Assembly (NCBI GenBank): GCA_029243225.1 | Contig: JAQWSL010000022.1 | Span: 1-57,519, forward strand | Source: Flavobacteriales bacterium | GTDB taxonomy: Bacteria > Bacteroidota > Bacteroidia > Flavobacteriales_D > Parvicellaceae | Length of the DNA stretch: 57,519 nucleotides | Reading direction: 5' to 3' | Part shown: positions 1 to 9,048 of the stretch, one piece after another | Layout: every line of letters begins with the position of its first letter | Position numbering within the stretch: position 1 is the first letter of the stretch | Notes under the pieces: model-generated | Seen by the model: the letters and a program-made list of their open reading frames with translations, nothing else | What the model was told of the DNA's origin: nothing | The model's database searches: none | Translations under genes and position numbers: made by a program

Positions 1-334
1 AAAAGTCATTCTTTATATTAATTGTTGGTACAATGATTTGTTTTTCTATTGGCTTTTCAATTATCACATTAGGATCAATTTCAACAACCACTGGTTCCGA
101 AACTACTGGTTTTGGTTTTGGAGGAATTGCAATTGATTTAGGTTTAAATTCTATTACTGGTTCTTCATCAATTAAAGAACAAAGCATAGAGCTTTTAATT
201 ATATCTTGATGAACTTTGCTGTTTTCCCATTCTAGCCATTCTAGCGCAAATGCCATTGATAGTGATAAACCAATTATTACATAAATTGATTTGTTTTTTT
301 CTTGATTTGCTAGTTTTGATTTTTTCTTTTCCAT
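1..334 (-). CDS. Energy transducer TonB-like protein, N-terminal fragment (runs off left edge)
   Basis: An open frame begins at the ATG whose first base is 334 and stays open to the window edge, giving 111 residues. The protein opens with a lysine-rich cytoplasmic stretch (MEKKKSKLANQEKNKS), then one hydrophobic segment at about residues 17-33, then a periplasmic part with alternating proline and lysine or valine (for example IPPKPKPVV). That is the usual design of TonB, which links ExbB/ExbD proton-motive energy to outer-membrane receptors. The diagnostic C-terminal TonB domain lies outside the window, so the call rests on architecture alone. It follows the two-component genes on the same strand after 112 bases. 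Confidence 0.7.
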   Translation of the reverse strand, partial: MEKKKSKLANQEKNKSIYVIIGLSLSMAFALEWLEWENSKVHQDIIKSSMLCSLIDEEPVIEFKPKSIAIPPKPKPVVSEPVVVEIDPNVIIEKPIEKQIIVPTINIKNDF

Positions 335-446
335 CTTTTTGTTTTTTTAAGTTGCGATGAAAAATAAACTGCAATAAAAAAGCCAAAGAGGTTAAATTGA
401 AAACATAATGTAGCAAAGGCTTTAATTGAATGATTAAAGGTTTTCC

Positions 447-1139
447 CTAGCTGTTAATCAGTAGCTTAAAACCTTTTCCATGTACATTTATTATCTGAAT
501 AGTAGCGTCTTCCTTTAGATATTTTCTCAATTTTGCAATGTAAACATCCATGCTTCTTCCGTTGAAATAATTATCATCTCCCCAAACAGCTTTAAGAGCA
601 TGATTTCTTTCTAGAATGGTGTTGGTGTTTTTGCAGAGAAGTTTTAATAAATCACTTTCTTTTGTTGTTAATTTTTGTTCTTTAACACCACCTTTAAGCA
701 ATTGCAGTTTGGCGTTAAAAGTGAAAAGACCAATAGAGAATTCAGAATTTAATTCTTGAGAATTAGATGATGATCTTCTTAAAATAGCATTTATTCTGGC
801 TAAAAGTTCTTCCATGCTAAATGGTTTGGTCATGTAATCATCTGCTCCTGCCTCAAAGCCCTTTAATTTATCTTCGCTTAAGGATTTAGCTGTTAAAAAT
901 AATAAAGGAATTTCTTTATCGATTCCTCTAATGTCTTTTGCTAGAGAAAACCCATCTTTTATTGGCATCATAACATCAAGAATTACAAAATCAAAAGATT
1001 CATTTACAAAACTTTTATATCCTTCTTCACCGTTGTTCCTTAAAACACATAAGTGCCCCTTCGCATTTAAATAATCAGACAACAGTGAACCTAAATTTGG
1101 ATCATCTTCTACAAGTAATATTTTAAGAGTTTTTTTCAT
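447..1139 (-). CDS. OmpR/PhoB-family response regulator (RprY-like)
   Basis: This is a 230-residue two-domain response regulator. Residues 1-120 form the receiver domain, with acidic residues E11, D12 and D13, phospho-acceptor D55 in VILDVMMP, and the conserved lysine in MTKPF. Residues about 130-230 form the winged-helix DNA-binding domain, ending with VYIAKLRKYL and a GKGFKL wing. It starts 2 bases after the stop of the histidine kinase, so the two are co-transcribed and form a pair. The receiver resembles Bacteroides RprY from memory. The inducing signal and target genes cannot be read from sequence, but direct repeats upstream of the kinase may be an autoregulatory site. Confidence 0.93.
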   Translation of the reverse strand: MKKTLKILLVEDDPNLGSLLSDYLNAKGHLCVLRNNGEEGYKSFVNESFDFVILDVMMPIKDGFSLAKDIRGIDKEIPLLFLTAKSLSEDKLKGFEAGADDYMTKPFSMEELLARINAILRRSSSNSQELNSEFSIGLFTFNAKLQLLKGGVKEQKLTTKESDLLKLLCKNTNTILERNHALKAVWGDDNYFNGRSMDVYIAKLRKYLKEDATIQIINVHGKGFKLLINS

Positions 1140-1141
1140 AG

Positions 1142-2584
1142 TTAATATTCTTTTGCAGCTTCAAGCTGAACGATAAATGTACTTCCTTTTCCTATTTGAC
1201 TTTCAACTTTAATTGTTCCATTGTGTTTTTCAATAATGGATTTAACATAGCTTAGCCCTAACCCAAAACCTTTAACATCGTGTCTGTCACCTGTAGGAAT
1301 TCTAAATAATTTATCAAATACTTTTACATGAAAGTCTTTCGCAATTCCTATGCCATTGTCTTTTATTTTAATCACAATTCCGTTAATAACATCTTCTGTA
1401 CTTATATGAATAATTGGAGTGTTAACAGAATATTTCAATGCATTGTCTATAAGATTGGAGAATACGTTTATTAAATGAATTTTGTCTCCCTCAATAAGTG
1501 TGTTGTTTGCACTTAATTTCAAATTTATAACTCCATTTTTATTGTTGATTTGAAGTTTGTTGTTTTTAAGAGATTTTTCAATTAAACTATGAAGATTAAT
1601 AAGCTCTGATTTAATGTTCAAACTTTCTTTTTCTACTGTAGCACTTTGCAATACATTCTCCACGAGGTTTCCTAATCTAATGTTTTCATCTTTAATTGTT
1701 TGAATGAATTTATTTCTGTTTTCAATTGAGCTAGATAAATCTTTATCATTTAGGGCCTCACAGGCTAAAGAAATAGTTGAAATGGGAGTTTTTAGTTCAT
1801 GAGTCATGTTATTTATAAAGTCATTCTTAATAATTGAAACTTTCTTTTGTTTGTAAATGACTGAGATGTTATAATAAAAAGCGGAGACTATTATTACTAA
1901 AAAAACAAAAGATAATAATAACATCACCCAAATAGATTGTAAGGCAAATGATGTTTCATTTGGAATTAAGATGTGTAGCTTAATTTCTGAATTGAAAAAA
2001 TCGTCTGGAAAGAGTTGTGTTTGATGCTGTGATACCTTTAATGACTTTAGTAAAGTAGAATCAATCGTATTAGAATAAATAAGCTCACCTTTTTGTCCAA
2101 ATAAAGCATATTCTAATTTGTTTGGAAAGTTATTTTTTTTAAAAGTTTGAAAAATTATATTCTCTAAATCAGATTGAGAAAGTCTATCTTCAAAGTCAGC
2201 AAAAAAATCTAGTGAAAGTAAATCTTTTACAAAAGATTTACTTTGAGGGTGATCTTTTTCAATGCCAGTTTTTAAATACTGGTTTAGTTTTTTTACAATA
2301 CTATCTTGTAGGTAAATATCTTGTGAAAGCTCCCCAATGAAATTTGGGTTTGATTCTCCTAGAATTTTGTTCAATTTCCCAGATCTTTCTGCTTTTTTTA
2401 TTGTTTCGAATTTTTCAATCCTGTTTACTATTTCGTTTAAAGAAGTTTGAACCTGTTCTTTAATTTGAATTTTTCTTTGTTTTAACGCACTGTTTATCCA
2501 GTAGGCCTGAAAAGAGGTGAGACCCAAAAGTGCTATCGTTGTTAAAACGATAATAAATACGATGTAATTCTTTTCTTTTTTCAA
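1142..2584 (-). CDS. Membrane sensor histidine kinase (RprX-like)
   Basis: This 480-residue kinase has a transmembrane helix at about 8-30, a periplasmic sensor region to about 212, a second helix at about 213-238, then the catalytic part. The H-box histidine is H262 in THELKTP, followed by the N-box (NLIDNALKYS), DNGIGIA and GFGLGLSYV ATP-binding motifs. It should autophosphorylate and pass phosphate to D55 of the regulator encoded 2 bases downstream. The start is TTG: an in-frame TAG lies directly upstream and no ATG occurs before the first membrane helix. The sensor region is not a family I recognise, so the ligand is unknown. Confidence 0.92.
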   Translation of the reverse strand: MKKEKNYIVFIIVLTTIALLGLTSFQAYWINSALKQRKIQIKEQVQTSLNEIVNRIEKFETIKKAERSGKLNKILGESNPNFIGELSQDIYLQDSIVKKLNQYLKTGIEKDHPQSKSFVKDLLSLDFFADFEDRLSQSDLENIIFQTFKKNNFPNKLEYALFGQKGELIYSNTIDSTLLKSLKVSQHQTQLFPDDFFNSEIKLHILIPNETSFALQSIWVMLLLSFVFLVIIVSAFYYNISVIYKQKKVSIIKNDFINNMTHELKTPISTISLACEALNDKDLSSSIENRNKFIQTIKDENIRLGNLVENVLQSATVEKESLNIKSELINLHSLIEKSLKNNKLQINNKNGVINLKLSANNTLIEGDKIHLINVFSNLIDNALKYSVNTPIIHISTEDVINGIVIKIKDNGIGIAKDFHVKVFDKLFRIPTGDRHDVKGFGLGLSYVKSIIEKHNGTIKVESQIGKGSTFIVQLEAAKEY

Positions 2585-2594
2585 CTACCTATTT

Positions 2595-2602
2595 CAAATT
2601 TA
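2595..2602 (-). promoter_or_regulatory. Candidate -7 promoter element upstream of the histidine kinase
   Basis: On the minus strand the octamer TAAATTTG fits the Bacteroidota -7 consensus TAnnTTTG. Its last base is 10 bases before the TTG start, which would leave a very short leader. No clear -33 TTTG box is seen. Confidence 0.4.
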
Positions 2603-2630
2603 ATAAGAGTAAATAAGAAGTGAAATATGT

Positions 2631-2650
2631 TAACAGTATTTAACAGTATT
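2631..2650. repeat. Tandem 10-bp direct repeat upstream of the two-component operon
   Basis: The decamer TAACAGTATT occurs twice in immediate succession, at 2631-2640 and 2641-2650. Read on the minus strand this is two CTGTTAA half-sites one helical turn apart, about 29 bases upstream of the candidate -7 box. Such spaced direct repeats are the usual target layout of OmpR/PhoB-type regulators. The second copy overlaps the stop codon of the preceding gene. Confidence 0.45.
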
Positions 2651-4191
2651 TAAAGCGGAATGTTTCCGTGTTTCTTTTTTGGAAGTGTTGCCACTTTGTT
2701 TTCTAACATTTTAAAAGCCCTAATTAGTTTTTTTCTTGTTTGATATGGCTCAATAACTTCATCTATGTAGCCTCTAGCAGCAGCATTATATGGATTTGCA
2801 AAAAGTGTTGCGTATTCATTTTGCTTTTCTTCTAATTTTTCTTGAGGATTTTTAGCTGAATTAATTTCTTTTTTAAAAATTATTTCAGCAGCTCCTTTAG
2901 CTCCCATTACAGCAATTTCGGCTGTTGGCCACGCATAATTCATATCTGCACCAATGTGTTTAGAATTCATTACATCGTAAGCACCTCCATAAGCTTTTCT
3001 AGTAATCACTGTGACTCTTGGAACGGTAGCTTCGCTAAACGCATAAAGTAATTTAGCACCATTAGTGATAATAGCATTCCATTCCTGATCGGTTCCAGGT
3101 AAAAAACCAGGAACATCTTCGAATACTAATAATGGAATATTGAAAGCATCACAAAACCGCACAAAACGAGCACCTTTTTTTGATGACTCAACATCTAAAA
3201 CTCCAGCAAGAACAGCTGGTTGATTGGCAACTATTCCGATAGATCGTCCAGCTAAACGACAAAATCCAACCACAATATTATCTGCATAATTTTTGTGAAC
3301 TTCAAAAAAAGTATCCTTGTCAGCAACTTCACTAATTACTGTTCGGATGTCGTAAGGTTGATTAGGATTTTCAGGGATTATCGAATTTAATAGTTCTCTT
3401 TTTTCGTCTTGAAATTCATAGTCAACAATAATTGACATTTCTTCACAATTTTGAGGAATATATGAAAGTAATTTTTTAATGTGATTTATTGCTTCAAGTT
3501 CGTTATTTACAGCAAAATGCGTAACTCCAGATTTTGTGCTGTGCGTTTCAGCTCCACCAAGTTCTTCAGCGCTAACTTCTTCATTTGTAACTGTTTTAAC
3601 AACTCCAGGTCCAGTTACAAACATATACGATGTGTTCTCAACCATTAAAATGAAATCGGTTAATGCAGGAGAATATACAGCTCCTCCTGCACAAGGACCC
3701 ATAATGGCAGAAATTTGTGGAATTACTCCAGAAGACATTGTGTTTTTAAAAAAAATATCTGCATATCCACCTAATGAAACAACTCCTTCTTGGATACGAG
3801 CGCCTCCTGAATCATTAAGACCAATAATAGGAGCTCCGTTTTTAAGAGCAAGATCCATTATTTTACATATTTTTTCTGCATGTGCTTCGGCTAATGAGCC
3901 TCCTAAAACAGTGAAATCTTGTGAGAAAACATAAGTTAATCTTCCATTTACAAGCCCATATCCTGTAACTACTCCATCACCAAGAAATTTCTTCTTATCT
4001 AGACCGAAATTTGTAGACCGATGAGTTACTAGTCCACCTATTTCTTCAAAAGAATGGTCGTCTAATAGTAAATCAATCCTCTCTCTTGCGGTTAATTTTC
4101 CTTTCTTATGTTGAGCATCTATTCTATCTTGGCCTCCACCTAAATGTGATGCTGCAATTTTATTTTTAAGTTCCTTGTTTTTTTTAGACAT
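2650..4191 (-). CDS. pccB: Propionyl-CoA carboxylase beta chain (biotin-dependent carboxyltransferase)
   Basis: At 513 residues this matches the usual length of PCC beta subunits. It catalyses transfer of the carboxyl group from biotin to acyl-CoA, probably propionyl-CoA, giving methylmalonyl-CoA. N-terminal features are [13 protein letters not shown] and GDGVVTGYG; both carboxyltransferase halves are present, with SGGARIQEG, a glycine-rich GPCAGGAVY oxyanion loop, [11 protein letters not shown] and [11 protein letters not shown]. The cytoplasmic holoenzyme also needs a biotin carboxylase and a biotin carrier subunit, neither of which is in this window. It starts 3 bases after the stop of the Xaa-Pro aminopeptidase gene, so the two are likely co-transcribed. 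Acetyl-CoA or methylcrotonyl-CoA as substrate cannot be excluded. Confidence 0.9.
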   Translation of the reverse strand: MSKKNKELKNKIAASHLGGGQDRIDAQHKKGKLTARERIDLLLDDHSFEEIGGLVTHRSTNFGLDKKKFLGDGVVTGYGLVNGRLTYVFSQDFTVLGGSLAEAHAEKICKIMDLALKNGAPIIGLNDSGGARIQEGVVSLGGYADIFFKNTMSSGVIPQISAIMGPCAGGAVYSPALTDFILMVENTSYMFVTGPGVVKTVTNEEVSAEELGGAETHSTKSGVTHFAVNNELEAINHIKKLLSYIPQNCEEMSIIVDYEFQDEKRELLNSIIPENPNQPYDIRTVISEVADKDTFFEVHKNYADNIVVGFCRLAGRSIGIVANQPAVLAGVLDVESSKKGARFVRFCDAFNIPLLVFEDVPGFLPGTDQEWNAIITNGAKLLYAFSEATVPRVTVITRKAYGGAYDVMNSKHIGADMNYAWPTAEIAVMGAKGAAEIIFKKEINSAKNPQEKLEEKQNEYATLFANPYNAAARGYIDEVIEPYQTRKKLIRAFKMLENKVATLPKKKHGNIPL

Positions 4192-4194
4192 ATC

Positions 4195-5487
4195 TTATGA
4201 ATTCATTAATTCTTCTATTTCTTCTGATTCAATTGGAATTGTAGCCATTAAATTTAACGGATTCCCACTTTTTTGAACCACTACATCATCTTCTAGTCTT
4301 ATTCCAAGATTTTCTTCAGGTATGTATATTCCAGGTTCTACTGTAAATGCCATGTTAGCTTTAATGGGTAAGTTCCATAAGCCTACATCATGCGTGTCTA
4401 ACCCAATAAAATGGGAAGTTCCATGCATGAAATATTTTTTATATGCTGGCCAGCTATCATCAGCATTTTTAATGTCGTGTAAAGAAATTAAACCAAGATT
4501 AACCAATTGTTCTTCCATTAAGGCTCCAACTTGAGCATGGTAGTCTTTAAGCATGGTTCCAGGAATCAATAATTTTGTAGCCTCATTTTTCACTTGTAGT
4601 ACAGCATTGTAAACCTCTTTTTGTCTAGCAGTGAATTTCCCATTTACAGGGATGCAACGAGTAAGATCTGATGCGTAATTCGCATACTCTGCACCAAAAT
4701 CCATAAGTATTACATCTCCATCCTTACACTGTTTATTGTTTTCGATGTAATGTAGTACACAAGCAGATTTTCCAGATGCAATAATAGGTGTATAAGCAAA
4801 ACCTTTAGACTTGTTGTTTAAAAATTCATGCATGAGCTCAGCTTCTAAATTATATTCCATAACACCAGGTTCTGTAAAGCTTAGAATTCTTCTTAACCCT
4901 TTTTCAGTTATATCACATGCTTTTTTCATTAACTCAATTTCAATAGGATCTTTAATAGATCTTAATTGATGCATAATAGGAGCACTTCTTTCAATTTGAT
5001 GATTGGGGTATTTAATTTTAAAATTCTTTATGAAACGATCTTCTCTATTTTCGGCTTCTGTATTTGCTCTTGTGTGTTCATTAGAATTTAAATAAACACA
5101 AGAACATTCAGCTAAAAGGGTGTTTAAAATAGTTTCAAATTGATCTAACCAATAAACTGTTTTAATACCTGCTGTTTCAAATGCTTTTTCTTTGGTTAAT
5201 TTCTCTCCCTCCCAAATTGCAATTAAATCACTAGTCTCTTTTAGAAATAAGATCTCTTTGTGTTTTTGCTCATGACAATCTGGAAAAATAACAAGTACGC
5301 TTTCTTCTTGATCAACTCCAGAAAGATGAAGAATGTCTCTGTGTTGAACAAATGGCAATGTACTGTCTGCACTTGTGGAAAAAATATCATTTGAGTTGAA
5401 AATAGCTAGACCACCTTTTTTTAGATGACTAGTAAAATTTTTTCTATTTTGAATGTAAAGAGAGGAGTCGATTTTATCGTATTTCAT
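4195..5487 (-). CDS. pepP: Xaa-Pro aminopeptidase (M24B, aminopeptidase P)
   Basis: This 430-residue protein has an aminopeptidase P N-terminal domain (about 1-175) and an M24 pita-bread catalytic domain (about 180-430). The five dinuclear metal ligands are visible: two Asp in DFGAEYANYASDLTR, a His in HGTSHFIG, a Glu in VEPGIY and a Glu in RLEDDVVV. It removes N-terminal residues that precede proline, in the cytoplasm. It is the first gene of a two-gene run with pccB (3-base gap) and is divergent from hemA across a 150-base region carrying repeated motifs. Confidence 0.93.
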   Translation of the reverse strand: MKYDKIDSSLYIQNRKNFTSHLKKGGLAIFNSNDIFSTSADSTLPFVQHRDILHLSGVDQEESVLVIFPDCHEQKHKEILFLKETSDLIAIWEGEKLTKEKAFETAGIKTVYWLDQFETILNTLLAECSCVYLNSNEHTRANTEAENREDRFIKNFKIKYPNHQIERSAPIMHQLRSIKDPIEIELMKKACDITEKGLRRILSFTEPGVMEYNLEAELMHEFLNNKSKGFAYTPIIASGKSACVLHYIENNKQCKDGDVILMDFGAEYANYASDLTRCIPVNGKFTARQKEVYNAVLQVKNEATKLLIPGTMLKDYHAQVGALMEEQLVNLGLISLHDIKNADDSWPAYKKYFMHGTSHFIGLDTHDVGLWNLPIKANMAFTVEPGIYIPEENLGIRLEDDVVVQKSGNPLNLMATIPIESEEIEELMNS

Positions 5488-5568
5488 TTTGTTACAAATT
5501 TTAAGGGATAAAAATACTAATATTAATTTCTAGTTTAAAAGTTGTTGTCAAATTAGTGTTTTCTGTTG

Positions 5569-5590
5569 TTCAATGACAATTCAATGACAA
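5569..5590. repeat. Perfect tandem 11-bp repeat in the pepP/hemA divergent region
   Basis: TTCAATGACAA occurs twice back to back (5569-5579 and 5580-5590). A reverse-complement core TTGTCA lies about 20 bases to the left (5545-5550). The array is 48 bases before the hemA start, a plausible place for a regulator controlling heme synthesis or the divergent pepP. Confidence 0.4.
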
Positions 5591-5637
5591 AACTTTGAAG
5601 TCTACTTTATTAATTTGCACTATTATATTTATCTTAA

Positions 5638-6876
5638 TTGAAGAGACTACATACATTAGCATTTACGCACAACAATGTTGAATTAGACGAAATAGGGAAG
5701 TTCCATATTGAAGATGCAGTTCTTAAAGAAAGATTAGTTAACCTTAAACTTAATTTAGGGTTAAATGAATTGATGTACCTATCAACTTGTAATAGAGTTG
5801 AACTTATTTTTACTTCTGATCAGATTGTAAATAAAGAATTTTTATACAATTTCTTTAATGCTTTTGATGCTTCATGGGATGCTCTTCAGATTGGAAAAGC
5901 CATTGAAATGGCAGAAGTTTTCCAAGGCGAAGCAGCCGTTGAACATATTTTTAGAGTAGCATCATCTTTAGATTCCTTGGTGATTGGTGAAAGAGAAATA
6001 ATAACTCAAGTTCGTAAGGCTTATGAAAAATGTAAAGAATTTGGAATTACAGGAGACGTTATTCGTTTATTATCTCAACATACAATTCAAGTAGCTAAAA
6101 AAGTATATACTGAAAGTGATATTTCTAAAAACCCTGTTTCTGTAGTTTCTCTTGCTTATCATAAATTAATTGAAAAAAACATTAAAAAAGATGCTAATTT
6201 TCTCATAGTTGGCGCTGGCAAAACAATAACAACTATGTTGAAATTTTTGAGTAAGCATGGTTATGAAAATTATACAATTTTTAATCGTTCTGAGCAAAAT
6301 GCAATAGAACTAGTAGAAAAAATAAATTTAAAAGCGTCAATAAAAAAATTAAGTGATTTAGCTAGTCATAAAGCTGATTTTGATGTAATCATTACTTGCA
6401 CAGGAGCTTCATCTGTTATTTTTTCTGAAGAAATATATACTGAAATTATTGGTGATGATTTAAGCAAAAAAATTGTCATTGATTTAGCTTTACCCGCTGA
6501 TTTTGATGAGAAGATTTCTGAACAGCACAACATTGAGATCATTGCCATCAAAGATTTAAAAATGGTGGCTAACGAAAATCTTGCCAAAAGAGCTAAAGAG
6601 ATATCAAAATGCCAAATAATTCTAAACAATAAGCTTTTAGAATTTAAAGAAGTTGAAAAGGTGCGTAAATTAGAAATAGCCATGAGTGAGGTCCCCATTA
6701 CTATTAAAAACATCACTTCCAAAGCTTATTCTGAAGTTTTTGCTAAAGACTTAGAGGGATTAGATAATGAATCCAGAGATGTGTTGGATAAATTTGTAAC
6801 ATATTTAGAAAAAAAGTACATAAGTGTTCCAATGAAAATGGCCAAAGAAATTTTGCTGAAGCAAAATGCAAAGTAG
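5638..6876 (+). CDS. hemA: Glutamyl-tRNA reductase
   Basis: This 412-residue enzyme reduces glutamyl-tRNA(Glu) to glutamate-1-semialdehyde with NADPH, the first committed step of C5-pathway heme synthesis. The catalytic cysteine is C51 in STCNRVE. It is followed by the specificity motif LVIGEREI, an NADPH-binding Rossmann domain beginning near FLIVGAGKTI (slightly divergent from GxGxxG) and a C-terminal dimerisation helix bundle. The start is TTG at 5638, placed where family members begin (MKRLHTLAFTH). It is directly followed by the hemC-hemD fusion gene, so the operon makes successive steps of the pathway. The usual next gene, hemE, is absent here. Confidence 0.94.
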   Translation: MKRLHTLAFTHNNVELDEIGKFHIEDAVLKERLVNLKLNLGLNELMYLSTCNRVELIFTSDQIVNKEFLYNFFNAFDASWDALQIGKAIEMAEVFQGEAAVEHIFRVASSLDSLVIGEREIITQVRKAYEKCKEFGITGDVIRLLSQHTIQVAKKVYTESDISKNPVSVVSLAYHKLIEKNIKKDANFLIVGAGKTITTMLKFLSKHGYENYTIFNRSEQNAIELVEKINLKASIKKLSDLASHKADFDVIITCTGASSVIFSEEIYTEIIGDDLSKKIVIDLALPADFDEKISEQHNIEIIAIKDLKMVANENLAKRAKEISKCQIILNNKLLEFKEVEKVRKLEIAMSEVPITIKNITSKAYSEVFAKDLEGLDNESRDVLDKFVTYLEKKYISVPMKMAKEILLKQNAK

Positions 6877-6880
6877 TTCA

Positions 6881-8431
6881 ATGATAAATCAAATCACCAT
6901 CGGTTCTAGAGGGAGTGACCTTGCTCTTTGGCAGGCCAATCATGTTCAAAGTCAGCTTAAAGAATTAGGTTTTCAATCTACAATTAAAATAATTAAAACC
7001 AGAGGAGATAAAATTCAGCACCTTAGTTTTGATAAATTAGAAGGCAAAGGGTTTTTTACTAAAGAAATTGAAGACGCTTTGCTAAATAAAGAAATAGATC
7101 TTGCTGTACATTCACATAAAGATTTAGAAACAAATCCACCTAAAGGGTTAATTATTGCAGCTGTTTCAGAAAGAGAAGATCCTTCTGAGTTATTATTGAT
7201 TAGAAAAGAATCTTTTGATGGTTCTAAATTTTGGGGATTAAAAGAAAATGCTATTGTTGGAACTTCTTCATCAAGAAGAAAAAGTCAAATTTTATTGTTT
7301 CGAGAAGATCTGCAAATCAAAGACCTAAGAGGAAATGTTCCTACAAGAATACAAAAATTAAGAAACGGTAATTATGATGCTATTCTTTTAGCTAAAGCAG
7401 GGGTTAGTAGATTGAATTTAGATGTTTCTGATTTACAAGTTGAGTGTTTGTCAAAAAAATGGTTTATTCCAGCGCCAGCTCAGGGCGTGTTAGGATTGCA
7501 AATTCGAGAAGATGATGTTTCAATGCAACAGATTTTAAAAAAAATAAATTCTTCATCTACTCAAGAAGTGATAAAAGTTGAAAGAAAAATATTAAATCTT
7601 TTTAAAGGTGGTTGTCAACTTCCATTGGGAGTTTATTGTGAGAAAGATAGTAATACAACTAAATTATGGGTATCTATTTTAAAATCAAATCAAAACCATC
7701 CTCTTAGGATTTACAAAGAAAATTTATCTCCAGAAAAAGTTGTTCAGTTGTTGAAATCGGAAATAGAAGGCATCAAAAAAGTGTTTATTTCAAGAGATTT
7801 AAATGACGGAAGCTTATTTGAAAAAACGCTTATTAGTCAAAATATAACAGTTTTTGGAAAATCTTTAATTAAGATAACTTTCAATGAAATTGCAGACCTT
7901 CCTTCTACAGATTGGATATTCTTTAACTCATCGAATTCGGTTGAATCTTTAAAAAAGCATGTTGATTATTTAAAAACAAAGAAAATTGCTGTATTTGGTA
8001 AATCTACCAATATGAGCATTAAAAAAATGGGTTTAGATTCAGCGTTTATTGGAGAAGGAACTCCTTCAGAAATAGCAGATAGTTTCGCTAAAGTTGTATT
8101 AAACGAAAAAGTATTATTTCCTGTTTCTAATAGGTCATTAAAGACTGTTCAGTCTAAAATTCCATTAGAAAATCAGTTTGAAGTAATCTCTTATACGACT
8201 TCAAATGTTGAACAAGAAATTAAAGGGTATGAGCTGTTGGTCTTTACTAGCCCTAGTAATGTCAATGCTTTTGTTTCTTTTAATAATGTCAATCCTAATC
8301 AGAAAGTTGTTGCAATTGGGCCATCTACAAAAGCAGCATTACTAAAAGCTGGATTTAAAGAAATCTATAATTCCTGGGAGTCATCAGAATTAGCTCTTTC
8401 TGATACAGTAATGTCAGTTTTTTATACTTAA
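6881..8431 (+). CDS. hemCD: Fused hydroxymethylbilane synthase / uroporphyrinogen-III synthase
   Basis: The 516-residue product carries two successive heme enzymes in one frame. Residues about 1-295 are porphobilinogen deaminase: IGSRGSDLALWQ at the start, HSHKDLE, the TSSSRRKSQ anion-binding stretch, RGNVPTRIQKL, and the dipyrromethane-cofactor cysteine in GGCQLPLG. Residues about 298-516 look like HemD, with a bilobal pattern (VFISRDL, WIFFNSSNSV, LLVFTSPSNVNAF, VVAIGPSTKAAL). Together they convert porphobilinogen to uroporphyrinogen III. I chose ATG 6881, 4 bases after the hemA stop, because homologues start just before IGSRGS; an in-frame ATG at 6866 would overlap hemA by 11 bases. Confidence 0.9.
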   Translation: MINQITIGSRGSDLALWQANHVQSQLKELGFQSTIKIIKTRGDKIQHLSFDKLEGKGFFTKEIEDALLNKEIDLAVHSHKDLETNPPKGLIIAAVSEREDPSELLLIRKESFDGSKFWGLKENAIVGTSSSRRKSQILLFREDLQIKDLRGNVPTRIQKLRNGNYDAILLAKAGVSRLNLDVSDLQVECLSKKWFIPAPAQGVLGLQIREDDVSMQQILKKINSSSTQEVIKVERKILNLFKGGCQLPLGVYCEKDSNTTKLWVSILKSNQNHPLRIYKENLSPEKVVQLLKSEIEGIKKVFISRDLNDGSLFEKTLISQNITVFGKSLIKITFNEIADLPSTDWIFFNSSNSVESLKKHVDYLKTKKIAVFGKSTNMSIKKMGLDSAFIGEGTPSEIADSFAKVVLNEKVLFPVSNRSLKTVQSKIPLENQFEVISYTTSNVEQEIKGYELLVFTSPSNVNAFVSFNNVNPNQKVVAIGPSTKAALLKAGFKEIYNSWESSELALSDTVMSVFYT

Positions 8432-8440
8432 TTTATTCTC

Positions 8441-9019
8441 ATGAATTATTTGGCGCATCTTATTCTATCTGGAACTAATAAGGATGTGATGTTTGGTAAC
8501 TTCATTGGCGATGGGATTAAAGGGAACAAATACCTGCTTTTTCAGGAAGAAATTAAAAAAGGAATTCTTTTGCATAGACACATAGATAATTTTACAGACA
8601 ATCATTATTTGTGTTTAAAGAGTAAAAAAAGGTTCTATGAATGCGCCCCGAAATTAGCTGGTGTTGTTTGCGATATATTATACGATTTTCTTTTATGGGA
8701 AAATTGGAATAAATACTATAAGCAAAACACTAAAGAATTTATTGCTGATACATACCTCGAATTAGACAATAGAATTGAGTTTATGCCTCTTAAAATAGCA
8801 ATGCTTTATTCTCACATGAGAACTCATGATTGGTTAAATAGTTATACGAAATTTAGTGGAATAGAAAGTGCTGTTTTCGGGATAAGCAGAAGAGTTGGCT
8901 TAACTGTTAATATGGATTTATTTCGTGAAATCTATTATGATAATGAGGCAGTATATAATGCTGAGTTTAATACTTTTTATAAAGAGCTTAAATTAAGTAG
9001 CGAAAAATTCTTGTTATAA
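8441..9019 (+). CDS. Acyl carrier protein phosphodiesterase-like protein (AcpH/DUF479 family)
   Basis: This 192-residue protein begins MNYLAHL and has the conserved metal-binding pattern of the ACP phosphodiesterase family: FIGDGIKG, LHRHIDNFTD and VCDILYDFLL. In Escherichia coli AcpH removes the 4'-phosphopantetheine arm from holo-ACP. Many Bacteroidota homologues are annotated by family only, so activity on ACP is inferred. It starts 9 bases after hemCD on the same strand and is probably carried on the same transcript, but nothing links it functionally to heme synthesis. Confidence 0.82.
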   Translation: MNYLAHLILSGTNKDVMFGNFIGDGIKGNKYLLFQEEIKKGILLHRHIDNFTDNHYLCLKSKKRFYECAPKLAGVVCDILYDFLLWENWNKYYKQNTKEFIADTYLELDNRIEFMPLKIAMLYSHMRTHDWLNSYTKFSGIESAVFGISRRVGLTVNMDLFREIYYDNEAVYNAEFNTFYKELKLSSEKFLL

Positions 9020-9048
9020 GTTGACATTCCTTTTTTTATATTTGTTAT

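Noticed and set aside
417-446. Possible hairpin (CTTTAAT / ATTAAAG) after the response regulator gene
   Set aside because: The stem is AT-only apart from its end pair and no T-run follows on the minus strand, so termination is not supported.
3536-3934. A 132-codon open frame on plus, inside the pccB gene
   Set aside because: It lies wholly antisense to a conserved carboxyltransferase, has no recognisable domain, and its composition follows from the reversed codons of pccB.
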